In this document: positions 1-8,841 of the stretch, piece after piece
Numbering within the stretch: the first letter of the stretch is position 1
How the letters are laid out: every line of letters starts with the position of its first letter
From: Carboxylicivirga linearis
GTDB taxonomy: Bacteria > Bacteroidota > Bacteroidia > Bacteroidales > Marinilabiliaceae
Reading direction: 5' to 3'
Length of the DNA stretch: 64,000 bases
Assembly: GCF_018271995.1 (NCBI RefSeq)
Contig: NZ_JAGUCO010000001.1
Span: 124,001 to 188,000 of the forward strand
Notes under the pieces: generated by a model
Seen by the model: only the letters and a program-made list of their open reading frames with translations
Told to the model about the DNA's origin: nothing
Database searches by the model: none
Made by a program: the position numbers and the translations under genes

Positions 1-307
1 CTTTAGGTACTCGCTCTAAAATGCTTCTTTTACAGAAATAACAACGTTTAACCGGATTTTCAATAACCGTTTCACTAGGTTTTAGCTTTACAATTATTAG
101 CTCAGGTGCTCCAAGGTTTCTTGCCTGTATTTTCATGTCGTCACTTGAAGCCCGGTTAAATCCGTTATCTACCCAAATAGGAATAACAGAAGACTTTGCC
201 TTTATAGCAGCGCCCATTACAGCACTACTATCAAACCCTCCGGAAAACAATAAATAGCCTTGGCTATTATGTTTAAACCATTGGATAAGCTGATCTGCTT
301 TAGTCAT
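1..307 (-). CDS. LarE-like PP-loop ATP-pyrophosphatase, N-terminal part (gene runs off the left edge)
   Basis: Open frame of 102 codons from an ATG at 307 (minus strand), with no stop before base 1. The translation begins MTKADQLIQWFKHN and carries the PP-loop signature SGGFDSS (about residues 22-28) and, about 65 residues later, the motif NPVKRCYFCK. That NP..RCYFCK block is typical of LarE, the ATP-dependent sacrificial sulfur transferase that builds the nickel-pincer cofactor; its cysteine supplies sulfur in the known enzyme. The family assignment rests on these two motifs only, because the C-terminal half is outside the window. A general ExsB/NAD-synthase-like PP-loop enzyme remains possible. 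Confidence 0.75.
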   Translation of the reverse strand, partial: MTKADQLIQWFKHNSQGYLLFSGGFDSSAVMGAAIKAKSSVIPIWVDNGFNRASSDDMKIQARNLGAPELIIVKLKPSETVIENPVKRCYFCKRSILERVPK

Positions 308-787
308 TTTAATAGCTTTTAGTTAGATGAATAGGGATGCCTGGGTTAAGCAATAGCAAGATAGAAAGAAAAATTAAGATTGCCGAATTCATAATTTCCA
401 GAGAATTAATAGAAGACATAGCTACAGTAATTAATGGGAGAATGTGTATTGAGTGCTGTTTGGAGTAGAAATTTAACGAAGGTAGAAGTATCTAATGTGC
501 AGGATCCGTTATATTGTTTATCGAAAACATAATAAAAATACGGATACTAAACAACTACCTTTAGCTCAGAAAATCTACTAATTATAAATTAACTAACTAA
601 ACCAAATAAAATAGTAATGTGCTTTAATACCTCTGATAATAGTTCATAGATGATGTTTACCCCCCTACTGAATGTTCATTTGTGAGTAACTCAAATATTT
701 ACCTTCTGGTTACTCATTTATTTAACCCTTAATAAATCCGTTTACACTTTAATAGGGCAAGTTAACTAAATAAAAAAATTAAGAATT
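308..787. other. Intergenic region between divergent larE-like and GH16 genes
   Basis: About 480 bases with no convincing gene. The longest open frame (337-468, plus, 43 codons) has no recognisable product. The right part carries an inverted repeat (683-716, listed separately) and an AT-rich stretch leading to the GH16 start. No clear TAnnTTTG box was found for either flanking gene. Confidence 0.5.
683..716. promoter_or_regulatory. Inverted repeat TGAGTAAC-N18-GTTACTCA upstream of the GH16 gene
   Basis: Two perfect 8-base half-sites, 683-690 and 709-716, lie 71 bases before the GH16 start codon. They could be a regulator-binding site or a leader hairpin. A related repeat with TGAGTAA arms lies before the GH43 gene at 37862-37898. 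Function is inferred. Confidence 0.35.
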
Positions 788-1606
788 ATGAAAAAAATCT
801 TATTATCAATGCTCGTAATAGGAGCAGTGAATTTAACGAGCTGTAAAAATGAAGATATAGCACCGGAGAATGATGATTATAAATATGAAGAAGCACGCTT
901 AAAAACATGGGAAACTGTATTGCAAGGGACTTTCTCGGATAAAACTACGTTTGAGGAGAATTGGAATTACTATTACCCGTGGGGCCGTGATCATAATGGT
1001 TCTGCCAGAATGTATGGTTATCCTGATCATGTATATATGGAGAATGGAACATTAACTATTACTGCCAATCGAATATCGTGGGATGAAGGTAATAGCTCAG
1101 CCGACCCATATCTAGCCATTAAATATCATTCAGGTGCGATACATGCAAAGCATCAAATTTTAATTAATGATCAATATCCGAACTATGAGGTAAAAGGTGA
1201 ATTTCAGGTTCCAACAGCAACTGGTACATGGCCTGCATTTTGGTTGTCAGGAGCATGGACATGGCCTCCAGAAAGTGATATTATGGAGTTTAAAGGGAAT
1301 AGTGTTAATTGGCAGAACACTTTTAGGGCCTGGAATGACGTTTCAACGATAACGACTTCAGTATATAGTCCCGGGTCATGGCATGAATATCGAGTTTGGA
1401 TCACAAAAGCGAATGATTCAGATGTAAATATCCATTACTATATTGATGGTAGTTGGAAAGGAATGCATACAGGTAATTTTGTAGGAAAGCCTATGTGGTT
1501 GATTATAAATATGCAAATGGAAGGATCATCTGGTTCTCCGGGTCCATCAGGTAGCACAACTATGAAAGCTCGTAATATTTATGTAGGAAGATCAGTAGCA
1601 AATTAA
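788..1606 (+). CDS. Glycoside hydrolase family 16 lipoprotein
   Basis: 272 residues. An N-terminal lipoprotein signal (hydrophobic run, then LTSC with Cys19) predicts export and lipid anchoring. The GH16 signature is ESDIMEF, giving nucleophile Glu162, Asp164 and acid/base Glu167 in the E-x-D-x-x-E arrangement. Trp-rich flanks (GTWPAFWLSG before it) and the WHEYRVWI strand after it fit a GH16 jelly roll. Family members cut beta-1,3/1,4-glucans or beta-galactans such as agar, porphyran and carrageenan; the substrate cannot be fixed from the sequence. The gene stands alone with no susC/susD partner nearby and ends at a strong hairpin. Confidence 0.88.
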   Translation: MKKILLSMLVIGAVNLTSCKNEDIAPENDDYKYEEARLKTWETVLQGTFSDKTTFEENWNYYYPWGRDHNGSARMYGYPDHVYMENGTLTITANRISWDEGNSSADPYLAIKYHSGAIHAKHQILINDQYPNYEVKGEFQVPTATGTWPAFWLSGAWTWPPESDIMEFKGNSVNWQNTFRAWNDVSTITTSVYSPGSWHEYRVWITKANDSDVNIHYYIDGSWKGMHTGNFVGKPMWLIINMQMEGSSGSPGPSGSTTMKARNIYVGRSVAN

Positions 1607-1637
1607 CATTAACCCCATTTACTTGCCCTTAATATAA

Positions 1638-1677
1638 AAGGCTGTCCAAATTATTTCTGGACAGCCTTCTTTTTTAT
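1638..1677. terminator. Rho-independent terminator between convergent GH16 and RND genes
   Basis: Perfect 11-bp stem, 1638-1648 pairing with 1658-1668, 9-base loop, followed on the plus strand by CTTTTTT. It overlaps the stop codon of the convergent minus-strand RND gene and could serve both directions. Confidence 0.85.
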
Positions 1678-4600
1678 TCTTCCTGATCATTTCTAACCAA
1701 GTCAATAGGCTTGGCTTTAAAAAGTCGATTGCGGGCTCGTACGGCCAGATTATACATAACCGGAGCCATTACTAAGGTTAATATCGTTGAGGTTGATAAG
1801 CCAAAAATAACCGTCCATGCCATAGGTGACCAGAAGTCGGCATTATCACCACCGAAGTAGATATTTGGATCCAAATTCTCAAATAAGCTGAAGAAGTCGA
1901 AGTTCAGCCCTATTGCCATAGGTATCAAACCCAGCACCGTTGTAATGGCTGTAAGTAATACGGGGCGAAGACGTGTTTTACCTGCACGTACAATACTGTC
2001 AATTTCCTCTTCTCGCGACAAACGGCCATGCTCGCTCATACCTAATTCATCTTTTTTCTGTTTGCGAATCAGATCAATATAGTCGATTAATACAATGCCA
2101 TTGTTTACCACTATACCTGCCAACGAAACGATTCCAAGTCCTGTCATTAGAATGATAAAATCCATTCGGAAAGTACCTAAGCCCATAAACACACCAATGG
2201 TACTCAATCCTACAGTACCTATGATAATTAGTGGTTTAGCTCCTGAGTTAAACTGAGTAATCAAAATCATGGCAATTAAGGCTAATGCAAACAGTAAGGC
2301 ACCCACTAAAAAGTCAGCTGTTTCCTTTTGATTCTCCTGTTCACCAGTCATCTTCCAGGTGTAATTGCTAGGCATCACGTAATCATCGAGTAAAACACGA
2401 ATACGTGCATTTATTTCGTTGGCATTGTATCCTTCAATCACGTTTGAACTTAAGGTGATAGCACGTGTGTTGTCAACCCTGATAATCTTTTCGTAGGTTG
2501 AAGCATATTCGTAGGTTGCGACTGCCGATATTGGTATCAAATGATTAATTCCATTCTTTTCCACTTTAATTTTCTGATTCATCAAGGTAGAAACATCATA
2601 TCGATATTTATCCTGCATGCGAAGCATGATGTCAAACTCATCTTCACCATCTTTAAATTTACCAATTTCTTTGCCATACAACGAGGTTCGTAAAGACATG
2701 GCAACAGTCTGAGTAGATAATCCCATTCGACGTACCTTATCTCGATCGATAAAAAGTTGCATCTCGGGTTTATTGGTATTTAAATCCATTTCCAGGTTTT
2801 CGATACCTGATATATGGTCTTCATCAATCACCCTTTTAATATCTGCGACTAAATCAATAAGTCGCTCGTAATTATCACCTGCAATTTCAATATTGACAGG
2901 CTTACCAACCGGTGGCCCGTTTTCTTCTTTTTCGATAAATATCTTAGCTCCTACAAAGCCGGTATACGCATCTGAAAGTTTAGACATGATATCGCGGGTA
3001 CTATAACCTTGTCGATACTGGTAGTCGAGGAATGTTATGGTGGTTAATGATTTGTTGGGCGATCGACCTGAGTCAAATAAGCCTCCTTTACCCGTTCCAA
3101 CACTCACACCAATTGATTTAACAATATCCATATAAGGTTCCAATGTTCCATAAAGAATATTCTCGGCATTCACCGTTACTTCATCCGTTACGGCAATATC
3201 AGTGCCCAAAGGAAGCTCCATAGTTACATAAATGGTACGAGGTTCATTCTGCGGGAAAAACTCCACGTTAGTTGGAATAACTCGATAGAACACAACAGAA
3301 AACAGAAATAGAGCTATCGATCCTCCAAATAACCACTTACTGGTCTTGCGCCCTAAAGCCTTTCGTAATGTATTTTCGTACTGATCTTCCAGAAACGGTA
3401 AGAAAGTATGCTGGAACCAAATGGCAGACGGCTTAAGGATGTATTTATTGGAAGCCGTAATAAGCAATGGTAATATCAGTATGTTACCCCAAAGTATACT
3501 GCCCGATATATAAGCGATTAACCCAATAAATGCGATGGCACCAGTTACATAAAAATACTTTCTGAAACTTTTCTTTTCTTTCACATCTTCCAGCTTCATA
3601 AAATTAGAAGCATAGGCTGGATTAATTACCAATGCAACAAAAAGAGATGAGGTAAGTACGATAATGAGTGTAATTGGCAGGTAACTCATGAATTTACCCA
3701 CAATGCCTGGCCAGAAAATCAATGGAAAGAAAGCTGCCAAAGTAGTTGCTGTGGATGAGATAATTGGAATGGCAATTTCGCTGGTTCCGTTTTTAACGGC
3801 TTTAGAGGGTTTAACTCCATGTTCCATCATCCTGTATACATTCTCAATAACCACAATGGCGTTATCCACCAGCATACCCAATGCCAATACTAATGAGAAA
3901 AGTACCATTGTATTGATGGTATATCCAATCTGTTTTAAAATCATCATTGAGATGATCATTGACATAGGTATGGCTAAACCAGAGAATATGGCATTTCGCA
4001 AACCAAGAAACATGTAAAGTACTATCATCACAAAAATCATCCCCAACAGAATACTGTTTTCAAGGTTGGTAATCTGATCTCGTACAAACACCGATTGGTC
4101 ATCAGTAATGGTAATAGCTAAATCCTTTGGTAATGTTTCACTTTCTTGTTTTTGTTTGATGATACCCAATATTTTATCAGTTGCATCCAAGAGGTTTTCA
4201 CCACTCTTTTTGATAATAGAAAGAGTTACCACCGATTTGTGATTCAATCGAGAGATGGAGCTTTGCTCTTCAAATCCATCAATTACCTCAGCAACGTCTT
4301 TGATGTAAATAGCTTTACCGTTTATTTCTTTTACTATGGTATTGCGGATTTCATCCATATTGGTGTAGTCGGCCTGAACGCGAATGGAGCGTCGTGTACC
4401 ATCGACTTTTACCTCACCGGCGCCAACCGTAAAGTTTTCGGTCTGCACAGCCAGTTCAATGTCCATAAAGCTTAGGTTGTAAGCATTCATTCGGTGTGGA
4501 TCGACATGTATTTTTATCTCTCGCTCATCAACTCCCCGAATATCTGCTTCACGCACTTCGCGCAGGGTCTCAAACTCGTCCTGTAAGTCTTCGGCAAACT

Positions 4601-5108
4601 TCTTCAGTTCGTAAATTGAATAATCACCAGATAGATTGATATTTAAAACCGGAAACTCCGAGAAATCAATGTCATCCACAATGGGTTCGTCCATTAAATC
4701 ATCGGGCAGTTCGCTTAATGCTTTGTCAACTTTATCTTTAACATCCAGTTTGGCCTGATCAACCGGTACATCCGTTTCAAACTCCACAATTATCAAACTC
4801 ATATCCTGAAATGAGTTGGATGACATACGTTTTACTCCATCCAAATCTTTCAGTTCTTTTTCAATAGGTCGAGTTATCAGGTTTTCAATATCCAAAGGGC
4901 TATTTCCCGGATGAGGAGTGCTAACTGATATATATGGAATTACAATCTCAGGGAACTGCTCGCGCTGCATCGATTGGTAACCCATCCATCCAGCTACAAT
5001 CAAAAACAGGGTAAGAATGTAGATGGTATTTTTATTGTCGAGGGCCCAAAACGTAGGTTTAAACTTCCGCGTCGAGACTTTCTCTTTGGGTCTTTTATCT
5101 TCTGTCAT
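1674..5108 (-). CDS. RND-family efflux pump permease (HAE1/AcrB-like), cluster 1
   Basis: 1144 residues, inner-membrane proton-driven pump of a tripartite exporter. Hallmarks are the first TM after FKPTFWALDNKNT, the TM4 motif LVLALGMLVDNAIVVIENVY with its proton-relay Asp pair region, and a second repeat containing VVNNGIVLIDYID. It is about 100 residues longer than AcrB-type pumps: an extra hydrophobic hairpin lies at about residues 515-550 (between the halves) and a small insertion near 1066-1092. It is last gene of the minus-strand order tetR, tolC, fusion protein, pump, and ends in a terminator. Substrate is unknown; drugs, bile salts or lipophilic compounds are typical. Confidence 0.93.
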   Translation of the reverse strand: MTEDKRPKEKVSTRKFKPTFWALDNKNTIYILTLFLIVAGWMGYQSMQREQFPEIVIPYISVSTPHPGNSPLDIENLITRPIEKELKDLDGVKRMSSNSFQDMSLIIVEFETDVPVDQAKLDVKDKVDKALSELPDDLMDEPIVDDIDFSEFPVLNINLSGDYSIYELKKFAEDLQDEFETLREVREADIRGVDEREIKIHVDPHRMNAYNLSFMDIELAVQTENFTVGAGEVKVDGTRRSIRVQADYTNMDEIRNTIVKEINGKAIYIKDVAEVIDGFEEQSSISRLNHKSVVTLSIIKKSGENLLDATDKILGIIKQKQESETLPKDLAITITDDQSVFVRDQITNLENSILLGMIFVMIVLYMFLGLRNAIFSGLAIPMSMIISMMILKQIGYTINTMVLFSLVLALGMLVDNAIVVIENVYRMMEHGVKPSKAVKNGTSEIAIPIISSTATTLAAFFPLIFWPGIVGKFMSYLPITLIIVLTSSLFVALVINPAYASNFMKLEDVKEKKSFRKYFYVTGAIAFIGLIAYISGSILWGNILILPLLITASNKYILKPSAIWFQHTFLPFLEDQYENTLRKALGRKTSKWLFGGSIALFLFSVVFYRVIPTNVEFFPQNEPRTIYVTMELPLGTDIAVTDEVTVNAENILYGTLEPYMDIVKSIGVSVGTGKGGLFDSGRSPNKSLTTITFLDYQYRQGYSTRDIMSKLSDAYTGFVGAKIFIEKEENGPPVGKPVNIEIAGDNYERLIDLVADIKRVIDEDHISGIENLEMDLNTNKPEMQLFIDRDKVRRMGLSTQTVAMSLRTSLYGKEIGKFKDGEDEFDIMLRMQDKYRYDVSTLMNQKIKVEKNGINHLIPISAVATYEYASTYEKIIRVDNTRAITLSSNVIEGYNANEINARIRVLLDDYVMPSNYTWKMTGEQENQKETADFLVGALLFALALIAMILITQFNSGAKPLIIIGTVGLSTIGVFMGLGTFRMDFIILMTGLGIVSLAGIVVNNGIVLIDYIDLIRKQKKDELGMSEHGRLSREEEIDSIVRAGKTRLRPVLLTAITTVLGLIPMAIGLNFDFFSLFENLDPNIYFGGDNADFWSPMAWTVIFGLSTSTILTLVMAPVMYNLAVRARNRLFKAKPIDLVRNDQEE

Positions 5109-5134
5109 TTTTCTTATTTTTCAAGAATGGATAA

Positions 5135-6250
5135 TTAAATTGAAATAACTGATCCATCTACAACCTGCGCGTAGCCTTTGGTTATAAGTAAGTCTCCGGC
5201 ATTTAATCCTTCGGTCACCAGAGTATTGTTATTATCTTTTATACCCGTTTTGATGTATTGCTTTTGTGCAATGGTTTTTCCGTCTTTTTCGGTAGCAATA
5301 AACACAAACTCGCCACTAAAATCTTTTTTTACCAAAATGGAAGGAACCACAATAGAGTTATCAGCTGAGAAGGTTCGAAGTTTTAAAACCGATAACATAT
5401 TGGGTTTATAATCTGCATTTGGGTTTGACAGGTTTATGCGTAAACGAAATGTTCGGGCATCGGCATCAATCACTGATGATGTACGGTAGATGTTGGCTGA
5501 TATGGTTTTATCCAGTACCGGAAAATCAATTGTTACTTCATCTCCTGAAGTAATTTTTTGCAGATATATTTCCGACACATCAGCTGTTATATAAACCTGG
5601 TCGATGTTAACCAATCGAGCAAATGGTGCTGCCGGATTAGCCATCTCACCCTGGCGCTGAATAATATCATCAACAATACCATTAATAGGAGCCCTTACAA
5701 CGGCCATATCTAACTGTGCTTGTAATGCCTCTTTGTTTTGCTTTAATGATTCCATGCTCGATTTAGCCTGAAGATATTCCATCTCAGAGCCAATGTTTTG
5801 TTCCCAAAGGTTTGCCTGACGCTCGAAAGTGGTTTTAGCCAGTTGAAGATTAATTTCAATTTCATCCAAACTGCGTTCAATCATTTCAGTGTTCAAACGG
5901 GCTAATACCTGACCTTTTGTTACTCGTTGACCTTCTTTTACATCAATACTAACAATTTTGCCTGATGACTCCGGGCTAACAATGATGTTTTTATCAGCCT
6001 GTACTTGCCCGGTAACATCAACAAAATGTTCGAATAAGGAAGGTGATATAGGAGTAGCCACCACTGAAATAATACCCTCACCTGAACTTTCAGACAGTTC
6101 TTTTTCTAGTTTGGCAATCTTCTTCTTTAATTCTGATAACTCATTTTTGTACGTCTTTAGCTCCTCTTCTTTCTCTCTTCTGTCATCATCTGTAGTGGCA
6201 GCACATGCTGATAATACTATTACTGACAGTATTAAAGCAAACTTCTTCAT
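5135..6250 (-). CDS. RND efflux periplasmic adaptor (membrane fusion protein), cluster 1
   Basis: 371 residues from the ATG at 6250; an upstream in-frame ATG at 6274 only adds MKPKRNQI before the signal peptide. A lipoprotein signal (ILSVIVLSAC, Cys about 15) precedes a short acidic/lysine-rich coiled coil. A split biotinyl-lipoyl domain follows (SGKIVSIDVKEGQRVTKGQV and AVVRAPINGIVDD) around an alpha-hairpin, then beta-barrel and membrane-proximal domains (DVSEIYLQ..., RTFRLRINL). It links the RND pump (stop-to-start gap 26 bases) to the TolC channel encoded just upstream. Assignment is secure; substrate unknown. Confidence 0.92.
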   Translation of the reverse strand: MKKFALILSVIVLSACAATTDDDRREKEEELKTYKNELSELKKKIAKLEKELSESSGEGIISVVATPISPSLFEHFVDVTGQVQADKNIIVSPESSGKIVSIDVKEGQRVTKGQVLARLNTEMIERSLDEIEINLQLAKTTFERQANLWEQNIGSEMEYLQAKSSMESLKQNKEALQAQLDMAVVRAPINGIVDDIIQRQGEMANPAAPFARLVNIDQVYITADVSEIYLQKITSGDEVTIDFPVLDKTISANIYRTSSVIDADARTFRLRINLSNPNADYKPNMLSVLKLRTFSADNSIVVPSILVKKDFSGEFVFIATEKDGKTIAQKQYIKTGIKDNNNTLVTEGLNAGDLLITKGYAQVVDGSVISI

Positions 6251-6285
6251 TATTTGATTTCTTTTCGGTTTCATATTAAGCAGGG

Positions 6286-7611
6286 TTATAACTGGTTAAT
6301 GGCCTTTTGATATTTAATATGTGTATCCAGTAAGTTGAGTGTGGACTGGATAAAACTGATTTGCGACTGGATATATTGACCTTCAATTTGTGATAATTCG
6401 GTACTGGATACCAGTCCATTGGTGAATTTTATACGAGTGCGGTCGTATATGCGATAAGCAATTTCCTCTCCTTCTTTATCATTTAAATAGGTAGCCTGTG
6501 CATTTTTGAAATTTGATTCAGCAACCATTAATTGTTGCTTTAAACCCTCCTCCATTTGGAGCATTTGATTTTGCAATTTCAGATAATTAATCTCTTCTTG
6601 CTGTACCCTTGCGTGTTGCATGCCCGACTTAAATATAGGCATCGCTAAAGTAAGGCCTAACATCTGAGAATTGGTGTTATCTAACGATTTGAAATCATCT
6701 CCAAATTCAATATAACTAATATTGTAAAAAGCACTTAGTGTTGGTAGGTATTTCGATTTCTCATTCTTTATCAGTGTTTTTTGTACTACTTCCTGAGTTT
6801 CTAAAATAGAGTAATCAATATGAGAACGTACATCAAAATTATCTCCTTGAGTAATAGTGGCCTCAACAGGATTTAGCAGATTATTCAGTTCATCACTTAG
6901 CTTAATGGCCTGTTCAATTCTAATACCCATCGAATACTTTAAAACAGCTTTAGCAATTACCAACTGACGTTCAGCATCGAGTACCATATTACGTGAGTTA
7001 TTAACCATTAAACGTAGTTGGTCAACATCGGTTAATTCACGAAAACCATTTTCATAATAAGCATTTGTTTCTTTCAGGGTTTGCTCATTTACTTCCAGGT
7101 TTTTCTTAAAGGTCTCCAGATTTTTTTTAGCAATTAAGGCAACATAATAAGCTTCCGCTACCGCCTGTCGAACATCAATCTCGGTTTTAGTTTTATTCTT
7201 TTCACTAATTTCAACATATATCTTACTGGCTTTTACTCCCAGAATATAAGATCCGTCAAAAAGTAACTGGCTTACATTTCCGGTTGCATTCCAGTTATAT
7301 TTTTGGCCAAACTTTGTTTTGATGCGCATGGGATCTGACCCATCTTCTGGTGTCATGGTAATAACATTCTCCTGAATAGCCAGGTTGTCGGTTAACTGTC
7401 CGTCTACACTTATTTGAGGTAACCCAATGGCTATGTATTCCCAAACGGTTTTTTCCGCAACATCAATGTCGTAAGCAGCACTTTTACTGTCAAAAGCATT
7501 TTCTGTGGCATAATTAAGTGCTTCCTGCAGTGTAAATTCCAATGAATCGGTTTGGGAGGAGATGCCCAGACTTATCATTATACCTACCATCGCTAAAAGC
7601 GTTTTTTTCAT
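6286..7611 (-). CDS. TolC-family outer-membrane efflux protein, cluster 1
   Basis: 441 residues from ATG 7611, which gives a clean signal peptide (MKKTLLAMVGIMISLGISSQ). An ATG at 7629 overlaps the tetR stop codon by one base (TAATG) and would add six residues; it suggests translational coupling. Two internally similar halves of long amphipathic helices (ALNYATENAFDSKSA... and ...YDRTRIKFTNGLVSSTELSQIEGQY) are typical of outer-membrane efflux proteins. It forms the exit duct for the adjacent adaptor and RND pump. Similar in length and layout to the TolC protein at 13063-14418, fitting an operon duplication. Confidence 0.92.
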   Translation of the reverse strand: MKKTLLAMVGIMISLGISSQTDSLEFTLQEALNYATENAFDSKSAAYDIDVAEKTVWEYIAIGLPQISVDGQLTDNLAIQENVITMTPEDGSDPMRIKTKFGQKYNWNATGNVSQLLFDGSYILGVKASKIYVEISEKNKTKTEIDVRQAVAEAYYVALIAKKNLETFKKNLEVNEQTLKETNAYYENGFRELTDVDQLRLMVNNSRNMVLDAERQLVIAKAVLKYSMGIRIEQAIKLSDELNNLLNPVEATITQGDNFDVRSHIDYSILETQEVVQKTLIKNEKSKYLPTLSAFYNISYIEFGDDFKSLDNTNSQMLGLTLAMPIFKSGMQHARVQQEEINYLKLQNQMLQMEEGLKQQLMVAESNFKNAQATYLNDKEGEEIAYRIYDRTRIKFTNGLVSSTELSQIEGQYIQSQISFIQSTLNLLDTHIKYQKAINQL

Positions 7612-7628
7612 AGTTGTGTGTTTAATCA

Positions 7629-8246
7629 TTATTTATTATCGATAAATAAACGTTTCAGTTCATCTAAACCTTTTGGAGTACATACACCCCTGAAATGATA
7701 TTTATATACCTCTTCATATGTTGTTTTATCAGCCAGTTCGTTTTCGGTAAGTAATTCGGTGGTACCATCGAATAAGAACTGCTGATAAGCTACCAGAATT
7801 TTAGCTACTATATGTGAATTGATATCCTTGATATAATACCCTTCTTCTATGCCTTTCTCGAGGTTGTTTAAGTTTGCTTTGTATGATTCTTTAAATTTGT
7901 GCTCTTTGAGTTTATTGAGGAGCATTGGATAATATTTTCGTAAGTCATACAACATGGATGGGTTGTAACGAGGAAAACGGTCCATTACATTTTGAGTATG
8001 AATTTTGTGTTGCTCAATGGCATTACTGTCTTCATTATAAAACACCGAGAACAACTCCGAAATCAGGTTAATATGGTAATCAACTACACATTCAACCAGA
8101 TCGTTTTTATCATTTATAAATTGGTAAAGTGTCTTTTTTGACATACCCATTTCACGGGCAATATCATCCATGCTAACACTTTTAATTCCATATTGATGAT
8201 ATAGATCTACAGCTTTAGAGATTATGGTTAGTCTTTTTTCATTCAT
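7629..8246 (-). CDS. TetR/AcrR-family transcriptional regulator, cluster 1
   Basis: 205 residues from ATG 8246 (MNEKRLTIISKAV); a longer reading from 8315 adds 23 residues and runs through a probable operator, so the shorter start is chosen. The N-terminal helix-turn-helix (SVSMDDIAREMGMSKKTLY, about residues 24-42) is almost identical to that of the TetR protein at 14459-15073, and both end with a YHFRG(V/I)CTP...ELKR motif. It heads the efflux operon and probably represses it together with itself. The inverted repeat at 8275-8300, 29 bases before the start, is the likely operator. Confidence 0.9.
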   Translation of the reverse strand: MNEKRLTIISKAVDLYHQYGIKSVSMDDIAREMGMSKKTLYQFINDKNDLVECVVDYHINLISELFSVFYNEDSNAIEQHKIHTQNVMDRFPRYNPSMLYDLRKYYPMLLNKLKEHKFKESYKANLNNLEKGIEEGYYIKDINSHIVAKILVAYQQFLFDGTTELLTENELADKTTYEEVYKYHFRGVCTPKGLDELKRLFIDNK

Positions 8247-8274
8247 TTTGCGAATGTACAATATTATGACAAAA

Positions 8275-8300
8275 GAAACTATAGGTGTGTTGTAAGTTTC
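8275..8300. promoter_or_regulatory. Candidate TetR operator, cluster 1 (GAAACT-N14-AGTTTC)
   Basis: Inverted repeat with arms 8275-8280 and 8295-8300 and a 14-base spacer, directly upstream of the cluster 1 tetR. The same six-base arms with the same spacer occur upstream of the paralogous tetR (15109-15134). Conservation of arms, spacing and position between paralogues whose DNA-binding helices are nearly identical supports an operator. Confidence 0.65.
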
Positions 8301-8472
8301 CGTCTTTTTATTCAAAATATGAAGTGCTTACATAAGTGTGCTAATTGCTTTTGAAAATGGAGAGTTTCCTTCTGATTAAAAAAGCTTTGTCTATTCGTTG
8401 TTTTACGGCACTATAAAATAACATGAGTATGTTGAAGTTGTTCAAATCAAAAAGGTGGAGATGAAGCATTAA

Positions 8473-8508
8473 TGGCAAAAAAAACGGCTGCCCATTATGA
8501 GCAGCCGT
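8473..8508 (-). terminator. Rho-independent terminator of efflux cluster 2
   Basis: Perfect 8-bp stem ACGGCTGC/GCAGCCGT (8484-8491 with 8501-8508). Reading on the minus strand it is followed by a run of eight T. It lies just after the PII-like gene and separates the two efflux operons. Confidence 0.88.
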
Positions 8509-8529
8509 ATTCAAATTGAATAAACTTTT

Positions 8530-8823
8530 TTATACAGATTGCAGAATATCCCATACAAAAGCTTTAACTCCTACTTCCAGGTTTATTTTGTCGAGCTTTT
8601 GGACTGCATCCAGCAGAGGTTCTACCTTTTCATCAGGCACAATGGCCATTATGGCCGAGTTCATTTCAGGCCAGGTATGGGTTCCCATTCGGGGTTCACC
8701 ATCATTGGTCCCACGGCCTTTAACATCTTCCCACATGGTAAAGCCTCTCACGTCAAGCTTATCGAGCATGTACTCAACCCGCTCAGTGTTGGCTTGATTA
8801 TATACTATAAATACTGATTTCAT
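8530..8823 (-). CDS. PII-like (DUF3240-type) small protein at the end of the RND operon
   Basis: 97 residues, no signal peptide. It starts MKSVFIVYNQAN, a ferredoxin-like beta strand, and contains GRGTNDGEPRMGTHTWPEMN and a C-terminal strand with VGVKAFVWDI. The fold pattern and the PRMGTHTWPE.N segment match the PII-like proteins often encoded beside heavy-metal or drug RND pumps; canonical PII T-loop residues for uridylylation are not evident. It starts 18 bases after the RND pump gene and precedes the terminator, so it is the last gene of cluster 2 and absent from cluster 1. Its role, sensing a metal or nucleotide and modulating the pump, is inferred. Confidence 0.75.
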   Translation of the reverse strand: MKSVFIVYNQANTERVEYMLDKLDVRGFTMWEDVKGRGTNDGEPRMGTHTWPEMNSAIMAIVPDEKVEPLLDAVQKLDKINLEVGVKAFVWDILQSV

Positions 8824-8841
8824 CTTTCGTAGTTTTGTTGA

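Noticed and set aside
337-468. A 43-codon open frame in the 5' intergenic region (MPGLSNSKIERK...)
   Set aside because: No recognisable family, no promoter box, and length within chance expectation for AT-rich sequence.
7612-7629. Alternative start of the cluster 1 TolC gene overlapping the tetR stop
   Set aside because: It would add six polar residues before an otherwise perfect signal peptide. Kept only as a note, because the TAATG overlap is suggestive of coupling.
8539-8817. Plus-strand open frames across the PII-like gene
   Set aside because: They are antisense shadows of a well-supported minus-strand gene with a PII-like pattern and operon placement.
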